Source of the DNA: Thermoanaerobaculia bacterium
GTDB taxonomy: Bacteria; Acidobacteriota; Thermoanaerobaculia; Gp7-AA8
Assembly: GCA_017883215.1 (NCBI GenBank)
Contig: JADGOA010000180.1
Location: 1-7,689 of the forward strand
Length of the DNA stretch: 7,689 nt
Reading direction: 5' to 3'
Position 1 is the stretch's first letter, and each line of letters starts with the position of its first letter. The notes beneath the pieces were generated by a model that worked only from the letters and a program-made list of their open reading frames with translations, ran no database searches and was not told the origin of the DNA. Positions 1 through 5,468 of this stretch are shown here, in pieces. The translations under genes and the position numbers were made by a program.

Positions 1-1
1 A

Positions 2-301
2 CTCGCGGGCGAGCTGATCCCGCTTTGGGCACGCATAATCACGTTTGCCGACACCATCGACGCGATGACCACGGATCGTCCCTATCGTGAGGCCCTTACA
101 GCCGACTCGGTGAGAGAGGAGCTGCGGTCACAGGCGGGGCGTCAATTCGATCCGAGGATTGCCGCGCTGTTGATCGCCGACAAGCACTGGATGCGGCTGG
201 CCGAAGCGATTCGCTCGAACCATGATTCTGGAGAGTTCGAGTCGTTATCGGGCGACGCAGTTCCGCGCCATTCTGGAACCGCGCAGTCTTTCGTTTCGTA
301 G
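2..301 (+). CDS. HD-GYP domain phosphodiesterase, C-terminal fragment (5' end outside window)
   Basis: The frame is open from base 2 to the TAG at 299-301, giving the last 99 residues of a protein that begins upstream of the window. The first residues read GELIPLWARIITFAD followed by DAMTTDRPYR. This is the conserved C-terminal part of the HD-GYP domain, where family members have a GExIPxxARI helix and a DAxTSDRPYR segment. HD-GYP proteins are metal-dependent phosphodiesterases that usually hydrolyse cyclic di-GMP in the cytoplasm. The metal-binding HD residues and the GYP motif would lie upstream and cannot be checked. The next segment, AGRQFDPRIAALL, matches the usual GxxFDP helix that closes the domain. 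The final 40 or so residues are polar and unremarkable. The gene converges with the large regulator on the other strand, with 42 bases between stops and no clear hairpin terminator. Confidence 0.85.
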   Translation, partial: LAGELIPLWARIITFADTIDAMTTDRPYREALTADSVREELRSQAGRQFDPRIAALLIADKHWMRLAEAIRSNHDSGEFESLSGDAVPRHSGTAQSFVS

Positions 302-343
302 CTCGGCTAGCGCCTCGATCGCGCTGCGACGCCGTCGGCATCC

Positions 344-3300
344 TCACTCGTTGAGGAACTGCTGCAGTTCGACGGAAGGACGCGTTCGATCGCGTCTACC
401 GTCCCCGACAAACTCCTTGACGTACTCGACCGCGCCGCGCCTATTCCCGAGCGCTTCCAGCGCGTGTGCGTAACTCGCCACGTGAAAGTCGTGTGCCGCC
501 GTGCTGCGCCGAACGTCGAGAGCAAACTTGAGCGACGGTGCCAGCTCCACCAGGCGCTCTGAATCTGCTCGTGCGACAAAGATTCTCGCGAGTATTGAGA
601 GGTACAGCATCCGCTGCCGAATAACGGGATCGGTAAGGTGGTTTTTCGCGTGCGGCTCGATGCAACCCATCGCGCTCGTTGGGTCGCCGAGGAGGAGCGC
701 GTAGATCGCTTGATTGATCGCGAGACTGGCGTGGGCATAGCGTGCTCCGACTCTGGATGCCAGCGCTTCGGATCGTGCGATCCACGGACGCGCAGCGCCG
801 AGATCCTCCCGCTCGAGATGAATCGTCAGAATAATGTCTGCTGCGCTCGCGGCCTCTCCAACCAGATGATGCCGTTCGGATAGCTCGAGCGCTTCGCTCA
901 CCGCAGCCAAGGCCGCCTCGAACTCTCCGAGCATCCGATGGGGCTGGCACGAGAAACGGAGTGCTCGCGCCAATCCACGAACTGATCCGGCCTCTCTCTC
1001 CAATGCGACAAGCTGCGCACCGCACTCCCTGGCGCGGTCAAGAGAGCCCAGAACCGTCTCGTAAATGAGCCGCACGGACAAGAGGTTGGCCCGAGCGTCG
1101 ACTGTCGAAGCCACCAGCTTGGTCGCGATGTTATTCAATCGTTCGAGGTCGGCGAAGCGGCAGATGTTGTCCGCGACGATCGCGGCGAGCAGTGCCGCCT
1201 GCGCACGGTGCGCAGTCGACGCTGATTCGTCGAGGGCGCACGAGAGCGAGCGGTCCAGGCTGCTGCCAAGATCCGACTCGGTCCGCAACATCACTTCCGT
1301 CTTGAGAAGCTCGAGGTCGGAGTGCGCGCTAGTCTGAAGTGAGCTGCGCGCGGCGAGATCGATCGCCGATCCGACGACGGCGGAAATCTGAGTCCAGTCG
1401 GCTGTTCGCTTGAGCGCCGAGATGCGACCGGTCAGCGCACGCAGACGATCGGCATCCGTCGTCGACGCTTGGAATGCCAAGTCGAAGGAATTCGCCGCGT
1501 CCCTTGGCAACCCATTGTCCAGTTGATGCTGGGCGCACTCTTCGAGAAGACTCAGCGCGCGACCTTCGGATCCACTTGCGAGCAAGTGTTGCGCCGCCTC
1601 CCAAACCACTGAAGGGGACCTCGATAGACGACACTCGCCCTCGAGCACGAGCCCGCACCGGTGATGCAGCAGTTTCCTCGAAGCGGGAAGCAGCTTCTTC
1701 AACAACTCCTCCCGCCAAAGGTCATGAATCGACAATGTTTCCGCATCACGACCGGTTCCCACGATGCCAAGAGCGTCGAGCTCTTCAATGCAGGCGAGCA
1801 GGTCCGCCGTGCCGATCTCGAGTACACTCGACACGCGCGGTACAGATGAATAGCGGCCCAACACGGCACACGTATGCAGGACGTGCTGTGCAATTGGAGA
1901 GAGTCTCGTCGCGCGATCTCGGATCAGCGCCCGGAGGGAATGCGGGAGCGACGCCGCCTGGCCCGTCTCCCGAACATGCCTGGCCAGCTCCAGGACGAAC
2001 AGCGGATTGCCGCCAGTTACGGCGCTCGTGAGTCCGGATGGCACATCCGGACGAGGCAGCCCAGCACGATCGGCCAAAACTCCGAAGAGCGCGTTCGCGT
2101 TGTCCGGCGTCAAAGGGGCAAGTTGCATTGTTTCGACGCGAAGATCCGACATCGCCTCACGAAGCGACGCATATCTGCCCTCGTGACGCGCGGTAAACGC
2201 CCACATCACCGGCAGTTTGGCGGAACGGGAAACCAGGTGTTGCAGCAGGCGGACGGAAGCCTCATCGCACCAGTGCAGGTCGTCTATCCATAGGACCAAC
2301 GGGCCCTCGGACACAACGGACTCCAGCAAGTCCGTTGCCGCATTTCGGAGGCGCTCTTGTACGGCCTCTGCTTCCTGCGACTGCTGTGCCTCCGGGCCGG
2401 TTCGTACTTCGTGCCCCGTAAGGAGCCGCAGTTGCGAAAGTGAAGCAGGCGAGCAGCCGAGCGCCCCTGAATACTGCAGGAGAGCGCCAAACAGATCGAC
2501 GAAGACGCCGAGAGGACGTTGTACGTCGCTAGATTGGAGTTGCGTCGAGAGCGTTCGCCAACCTCGCATTGCCGCAGTCGTGAGCAACTCTTGAGCGAGC
2601 CGGCTCTTGCCGATTCCGGCGGCGCCAACGATGAACAGTGCAGCTCCTCGCCCTGTGAGCGTTCCGGTCAACGTATCGATCAGTTGCGCGACTTCCTGTT
2701 CGCGGCCGATCAGGGGAACGCTCTCTGGCTCTCCTCGTGCACGCTCCGGCGCATTCTCACTCACACGCCGCCTCAGCACCTTGGCCGGCAATCCTATCAC
2801 ACGATCTCGATCGCCAAGGTCATTGAGATACTGATCGATGATCTGAAGCGCCTGTGCCTTCGACCCGCTCATAGCGATCGCCTCAGCGTGCGCGAGCGTC
2901 GCCTCCTCGTTCAGCGGATCGACCTCAAGGCACCGTCGCGCCCACTCATTCACATCGTGCCAGCGCCCGTCGCGTCGAGCCGTGCCGATCTGACGAAGCA
3001 ACGCGCGCCGATATTGAGAGTTCACTCGTGACCTCAGTTCATCGAGCCACTCTCTGTAGAACTCCGGCATCGGCGGATCGTATCCGGGCAGAAAAATGGC
3101 GGCGGCCTGGACGTCTTCCTGGCTCGCTTCGTCCGGCCAGCGCGATTCGAGAACGCGCCGAACGTCGGACTCGACAACCTCCTCGGCGACAAGCAGCTCC
3201 TCGCCGTCCAAGCAGAGGGGAAAGCCGCTGCGGCGCAGTCGGTAGATGAGCTGGCGAAGCGCGTGTCGTCGACAGCCATCCGACGCATCGGGCCAAAACA

Positions 3301-3445
3301 GTTCCAGCAGACGGGATCGCTGCACTCGTTGGCCGGCACTCACACTCAGGAAGAGCGCGAGCGCGAACAGCATTGCAGAATCGGGAGTGATGCGATGCTC
3401 GCCCGCGAGCACTTCCGCCGTCCCGAGTGTGCGAACGTGAATCAT
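344..3445 (-). CDS. AfsR/SARP-type regulator: winged helix, BTAD, AAA/STAND-like ATPase, TPR-like tail
   Basis: This 1033-residue protein is probably a cytoplasmic transcription regulator. Residues 1-92 resemble an OmpR-type winged helix (RLLELFWPDASDGCRRHALR near 45-64). Residues 95-235 look like a bacterial transcriptional activation (BTAD) domain, with LPGYDPP at 119-125 and helical repeats after it. An ATPase follows: Walker A GAAGIGKS at 274-281, Walker B LVLWIDDLHWCD at 383-394, AFTAR at 416-420, and GGNPLFVLEL at 478-487. IHDLWREELL near 573-582 matches the post-ATPase helical region of these proteins. The rest, about 615-1033, is Ala/Leu-rich helical sequence like TPRs. In known relatives the ATPase and repeats gate DNA binding. 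The ATG follows GGGGAGG (plus-strand 3451-3457) at 5 bases, and the stop is TGA. It is divergent from the RidA gene and the peptide operon, so it could regulate them, but many such regulators are unlinked to their targets. Confidence 0.9.
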   Translation of the reverse strand: MIHVRTLGTAEVLAGEHRITPDSAMLFALALFLSVSAGQRVQRSRLLELFWPDASDGCRRHALRQLIYRLRRSGFPLCLDGEELLVAEEVVESDVRRVLESRWPDEASQEDVQAAAIFLPGYDPPMPEFYREWLDELRSRVNSQYRRALLRQIGTARRDGRWHDVNEWARRCLEVDPLNEEATLAHAEAIAMSGSKAQALQIIDQYLNDLGDRDRVIGLPAKVLRRRVSENAPERARGEPESVPLIGREQEVAQLIDTLTGTLTGRGAALFIVGAAGIGKSRLAQELLTTAAMRGWRTLSTQLQSSDVQRPLGVFVDLFGALLQYSGALGCSPASLSQLRLLTGHEVRTGPEAQQSQEAEAVQERLRNAATDLLESVVSEGPLVLWIDDLHWCDEASVRLLQHLVSRSAKLPVMWAFTARHEGRYASLREAMSDLRVETMQLAPLTPDNANALFGVLADRAGLPRPDVPSGLTSAVTGGNPLFVLELARHVRETGQAASLPHSLRALIRDRATRLSPIAQHVLHTCAVLGRYSSVPRVSSVLEIGTADLLACIEELDALGIVGTGRDAETLSIHDLWREELLKKLLPASRKLLHHRCGLVLEGECRLSRSPSVVWEAAQHLLASGSEGRALSLLEECAQHQLDNGLPRDAANSFDLAFQASTTDADRLRALTGRISALKRTADWTQISAVVGSAIDLAARSSLQTSAHSDLELLKTEVMLRTESDLGSSLDRSLSCALDESASTAHRAQAALLAAIVADNICRFADLERLNNIATKLVASTVDARANLLSVRLIYETVLGSLDRARECGAQLVALEREAGSVRGLARALRFSCQPHRMLGEFEAALAAVSEALELSERHHLVGEAASAADIILTIHLEREDLGAARPWIARSEALASRVGARYAHASLAINQAIYALLLGDPTSAMGCIEPHAKNHLTDPVIRQRMLYLSILARIFVARADSERLVELAPSLKFALDVRRSTAAHDFHVASYAHALEALGNRRGAVEYVKEFVGDGRRDRTRPSVELQQFLNE

Positions 3446-3507
3446 CGGGCCCTCCCCCCAGGAGGTTACCGCCGAGATTGAAACCCGCGCCTACTTCAAC
3501 CGGCCGT

Positions 3508-3525
3508 CGTCACCGCCGCGTCACG
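3508..3525. promoter_or_regulatory. Direct repeat CGTCAC at 11-bp phasing, possible SARP-type operator
   Basis: CGTCAC occurs at 3508-3513 and again at 3519-3524, which is 11 bases start to start. As heptamers the two copies are CGTCACC and CGTCACG with a 4-base gap. Characterised SARP regulators of actinomycetes bind heptameric direct repeats spaced in just this way. The repeat lies between the divergent regulator and RidA genes, upstream of a TTGACG (3541-3546) that could be a forward -35 box. No convincing forward -10 follows, and short repeats arise easily in GC-rich DNA. Confidence 0.25.
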
Positions 3526-3552
3526 CGTCGGCGTCGGTCGTTGACGCTGTAG

Positions 3553-3580
3553 ATTATCGACACCAGGTTCATTCGTGCAA
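3553..3580 (-). promoter_or_regulatory. Candidate promoter for the BTAD-ATPase regulator
   Basis: Read on the minus strand there is TTGCAC (plus 3575-3580), a 16-base spacer, then GATAAT (plus 3553-3558). The -10 hexamer matches the sigma-70 consensus at five of six positions and sits in one of the few AT-rich spots of the intergenic region. The -35 matches only at TTG. Transcription would start near 3546, leaving an untranslated leader of about 100 bases before the ATG at 3445. This is pattern matching only, and the promoter consensus of the host is unknown. Confidence 0.35.
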
Positions 3581-3638
3581 GACACAATCAGGCCACCTCG
3601 CAGGTCGGCCATCGCGATTCACAGGAGACTGGACGGAG

Positions 3639-4031
3639 ATGACGCGGACCAATTACTCCAGCGGAACCCCGTGGGAGCCCATCGTTGGCTATTCGCGAGC
3701 CGTGCGCGTCGGCAATGTCGTTCACGTCTCCGGCACGACCGCCACGGGCCCCGATGGCTCACTCATTGGAACCGGCGACCCTCGCGCGCAGACCGTGCAG
3801 GCACTCAAGAATATCGAGAAGGCTCTGGTGCAAGCAGGCGCCGGGCTCGCTGACGTGGTTCGAACACGAATCTACGTCACGAACATCTCCCAACACTGGG
3901 AGCTGATCGGGCGTGCGCACGGTGAAGTGTTCCGCGACATTCGCCCTGCGACTTCAATGGTTGAAGTTCGCGCGTTGATCGATCCGGCGATGCTGGTCGA
4001 GATCGAGGCGGAAGCGGTGGTGGAGCGGTAG
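3639..4031 (+). CDS. RidA/YjgF/UK114-family protein without the canonical Arg
   Basis: This is a 130-residue protein of normal length for the RidA (YjgF/YER057c/UK114) family of small trimeric cytoplasmic proteins. RidA proper hydrolyses reactive enamine/imine intermediates from PLP enzymes. Family features in order are VGNVVHVSGTTA (24-35), QTVQALKNIEKAL (51-63), DVVRTRIYVTNI (72-83), IRPATSMVEV (101-110) and LVEIEAEAVV (119-128). In RidA proper the IRPATSMVEV segment carries an Arg (E. coli Arg105, in ARSxVEV) that holds the substrate carboxylate. Here that position is Thr105, so imine hydrolysis of the usual kind is doubtful. Several Rid subfamilies lack this Arg and have no settled function. 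An AGGAG (3623-3627) lies 11 bases before the ATG and GGAG abuts it. It precedes the peptide operon by 75 bases on the same strand, but nothing ties it to peptide biology, so the link may be chance. Confidence 0.88.
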   Translation: MTRTNYSSGTPWEPIVGYSRAVRVGNVVHVSGTTATGPDGSLIGTGDPRAQTVQALKNIEKALVQAGAGLADVVRTRIYVTNISQHWELIGRAHGEVFRDIRPATSMVEVRALIDPAMLVEIEAEAVVER

Positions 4032-4053
4032 GGCGACTCCGGTGACGACTCTC

Positions 4054-4100
4054 GTCCCGCCCAAGCGGTCGTGATGACCCTGCGGTGACGGTGGGCGGAC
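4054..4100 (+). promoter_or_regulatory. Inverted repeat just upstream of the C39 peptidase start
   Basis: GTCCCGCCCA (4054-4063) pairs with TGGGCGGAC (4092-4100) with one bulged C. Inside the loop is a second small hairpin, GGTC-gtgat-GACC (4067-4079). The outer right arm includes the only purine-rich stretch that could act as a ribosome binding site for the GTG at 4107, so the structure could mask translation initiation. There is no T-tract after it, so it does not look like an ordinary intrinsic terminator for the RidA gene. It also falls in the gap where an operon promoter would be expected, and I see no clear promoter hexamers there. Confidence 0.3.
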
Positions 4101-4106
4101 ACTCAT

Positions 4107-4808
4107 GTGCTTCCACGAGCACAGGGTGTACAGTTGAACCGCCAAATACTCGAGCTGAAGAGAGGTCTGCGGATTCGGAGGCGTGGTCTTGCCACCGGTG
4201 TGTTCGTGACCTTTGTGTTGACAGCATTCTGCCTCGCCTCGGCGAGTCGGGATCCGTTGCAGCCGCTGCGCGCTTTCACTCGCTGGTCGTTGGAATGGCG
4301 AGGCGCACGATTCATCGCGCAAGGTCGAGCCCGTCTCCAATCGTCGCTCGACGACTGCGGACCCACGGCGCTGGCGGACTTCCTTGAGCTCTCCGGCCTG
4401 CCCGTGCCGTCTCCGGACAGTCTTCGTCGACTCGCAGGCACGAAGCCGAGCGGCACCACGCTGGGAAATCTTGGAACGGCCGCCGGTAACGCCGGACTTC
4501 GGGTCTTTCCGGTGCGATGGGATCCCGCCGAACTCTCCCAGCTCCCACTGCCATCGCTGGTCTGGGTCGAGAGAAGTCACTTCGTCGTGGTTGCTCGTCG
4601 AAATGGATCCGACTCCGTGGAGGTACACGACCCCGCCGCCGGACGCTACCGGATGGCGAGCGAGCGGTTCGCCAGACTCTGGTCCGGTGAAGCACTCGTC
4701 CCCCTCGACAGCATCTCTCCTCGCCGCAGATCGGATGATCGATCCGTGAAGCGGTCCCATCGCCTGCGGGGTACGCGGGCAACCCAATCTCGAACGACGG
4801 AGGTATGA
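4107..4808 (+). CDS. Membrane-anchored stand-alone C39-family cysteine peptidase
   Basis: This 233-residue protein (GTG start assumed) has a basic N-terminus (KRGLRIRRR, 18-26), one hydrophobic segment at about 28-46, and a papain-like C39 peptidase domain at about 70-200. Catalytic signs are Q78 six residues before C84 in DDCGPTAL, H158 in RSHFVVV, and D175 in VHDPAAGRY, in the family's Cys-His-Asp order. C39 peptidases cut leader peptides, typically after GG, GA or GS. Most known ones are N-terminal domains of ABC exporters, but here there is no transporter part. Basic residues before the TM segment predict an extracytoplasmic catalytic domain. The C-terminal 30 residues are strongly basic. 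Its stop (4806-4808) is one base before the first peptide ATG, so the peptides are the obvious substrates. The start is uncertain: TTG at 4134 after AGGG is an alternative. The cleavage target is inferred. Confidence 0.82.
   Translation: MLPRAQGVQLNRQILELKRGLRIRRRGLATGVFVTFVLTAFCLASASRDPLQPLRAFTRWSLEWRGARFIAQGRARLQSSLDDCGPTALADFLELSGLPVPSPDSLRRLAGTKPSGTTLGNLGTAAGNAGLRVFPVRWDPAELSQLPLPSLVWVERSHFVVVARRNGSDSVEVHDPAAGRYRMASERFARLWSGEALVPLDSISPRRRSDDRSVKRSHRLRGTRATQSRTTEV
4797..4803 (+). promoter_or_regulatory. Strong ribosome binding site of the first peptide gene
   Basis: ACGGAGG lies 6 bases before the ATG at 4810, inside the last codons of the C39 peptidase gene. It is the strongest Shine-Dalgarno match in the plus-strand run. 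High translation would suit a precursor peptide needed in larger amounts than its processing enzymes. Confidence 0.7.
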
Positions 4809-4809
4809 A

Positions 4810-5145
4810 ATGGTTGGTGCAATTTTTCGCAGGATCGCGTGCGTGGGAGCGATGCTCGGTCTCGGCGTCGCATCGTCACCGCGCATGCAGGCCGCATCGG
4901 CGGAGCCGGTGGTGACCGCATCGGTCAGCTCGACCCATGCGGCGTCGACCGCGGCGGCGTCCGCTCAGCAGCCGAGCGAGACGGGCAGGGGATGGGGCTC
5001 GATGATCGGTTGCGCAGCGTGTGCCGTCGCCGGCGGCCTCATCGTGGCCGGCGGTCCGGCCACCCTCATCATTGCGGTGAACACTCCCGGCTCAGCCGGT
5101 GCACTGCTGGCCTGCGCCGCGACGTGCTACGAGGCCTTCCAATGA
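4810..5145 (+). CDS. Secreted Cys/Gly-rich precursor peptide 1 (bacteriocin-like, unrecognised family)
   Basis: I do not recognise this 111-residue protein as a named family. Residues 1-31 look like a Sec signal peptide: basic FRR at 6-8, hydrophobic core 9-22, then QAASA before a likely cut at A31/E32. Residues 32-60 are a low-complexity Ala/Ser/Thr linker. Residues 61-111 form a hydrophobic, glycine-rich module with four cysteines, C68-x2-C71-x30-C102-x3-C106 (IGCAAC and CAATC), two AGG triplets at 74-76 and 80-82, and NTPG at 91-94. The only other cysteine, C11, is in the signal core. WGS at 62-64 just before the module is a possible GS-type C39 cut site. It lies one base after the C39 peptidase and overlaps the next peptide gene by ATGA, implying coupled translation. 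A pore-forming or otherwise membrane-active secreted peptide is the simplest reading, but this is inference. Confidence 0.75.
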   Translation: MVGAIFRRIACVGAMLGLGVASSPRMQAASAEPVVTASVSSTHAASTAAASAQQPSETGRGWGSMIGCAACAVAGGLIVAGGPATLIIAVNTPGSAGALLACAATCYEAFQ

Positions 5146-5168
5146 ACGCCGCCGCTACTCCCACGCTT

Positions 5169-5173
5169 GGGGA
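5169..5173 (+). promoter_or_regulatory. Ribosome binding site supporting the 5181 start of peptide 2
   Basis: GGGGA sits 7 bases before ATG 5181 and favours the start that places the signal peptide at the very N-terminus. The competing ATG at 5142 has GAGG (5131-5134) at the same spacing inside the peptide 1 gene. The sequence alone does not exclude use of both starts. Confidence 0.4.
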
Positions 5174-5180
5174 CATCAAC

Positions 5181-5468
5181 ATGAAGAGCCTGCGCAAGTA
5201 TCGCGTATGGTCCGCGGCCGTACTCATCGGTGTCCTCGCGATGGCCATGCACGTTGGTCCGGCCGGTCCGCTCGCATCAACCACTCTCGCGACGAATGTC
5301 GCAGCGGGCGTGGTGGGATTTGGGTTCTGGCAGACGCTAGGGTGCATTGGATGCATTGCGGGATTTGTCGTCGGAGCGGGCACGACGGTCGCGGGATTCG
5401 CGGTCTTCCTCGCTGCGAATCCTGAGATCGGGATACTCTGCGTTTCCACCTGCGCCGCCGCGATGTGA
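5181..5468 (+). CDS. Secreted Cys/Gly-rich precursor peptide 2, partner of peptide 1
   Basis: This is a 95-residue protein if started at ATG 5181, or 108 residues from ATG 5142, which overlaps the stop of peptide 1 as ATGA. I chose 5181 because MKSLRKYR followed by a hydrophobic core at 9-24 is a textbook signal-peptide start and GGGGA (5169-5173) lies 7 bases upstream. The 5142 start has GAGG at the same distance and remains possible. After the signal comes a short Ala/Thr/Gly stretch (31-50), then a hydrophobic glycine-rich module with C55-x2-C58-x28-C87-x3-C91 (LGCIGC and CVSTC), GAG at 65-67 and NPEIG at 80-84. The pattern copies peptide 1 although the rest of the sequence has diverged, so the two look like old paralogues acting as a pair. 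There is no cysteine outside the four. It overlaps the thioredoxin-like gene by four bases. Function is unknown; a two-peptide toxin is an inference. Confidence 0.75.
   Translation: MKSLRKYRVWSAAVLIGVLAMAMHVGPAGPLASTTLATNVAAGVVGFGFWQTLGCIGCIAGFVVGAGTTVAGFAVFLAANPEIGILCVSTCAAAM

Noticed and set aside
302..343. Possible bidirectional terminator between the HD-GYP and regulator stop codons
   Set aside because: No stem with a T- or A-tract is visible in the 42 bases; only short GC-rich partial repeats occur.
1474..2031. Plus-strand open frame of 185 codons, and another at 2519-3031 (170 codons), opposite the large regulator
   Set aside because: Both are antisense to a clearly conserved multi-domain protein. 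Their products are Arg/Ser/Pro-rich without any recognisable motif, as expected of shadow frames in GC-rich DNA.
4218..4223. Perfect TTGACA hexamer inside the C39 gene
   Set aside because: It lies within the codons of the TM segment and is followed at 16-18 bases only by GC-rich sequence with no -10 box.
3954..4886. Minus-strand open frame of 310 codons opposite the C39 peptidase, running into the RidA and peptide 1 genes
   Set aside because: It runs antisense across three genes with good family or signal evidence, and its product is low-complexity and Arg/Pro-rich with no domain.
4839..5141. Upstream in-frame extension of peptide 2 starting inside peptide 1
   Set aside because: It would overlap peptide 1 almost entirely, is Arg/Gly-rich and unlike the rest of the protein, and would bury the signal peptide in the middle.
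4810..5468. Reading the CxxC and CxxxC pairs of the two peptides as zinc-binding motifs
   Set aside because: The modules are hydrophobic and glycine-rich, have no His or charged residues near the cysteines, and sit behind signal peptides, which argues for disulfides in a secreted product.
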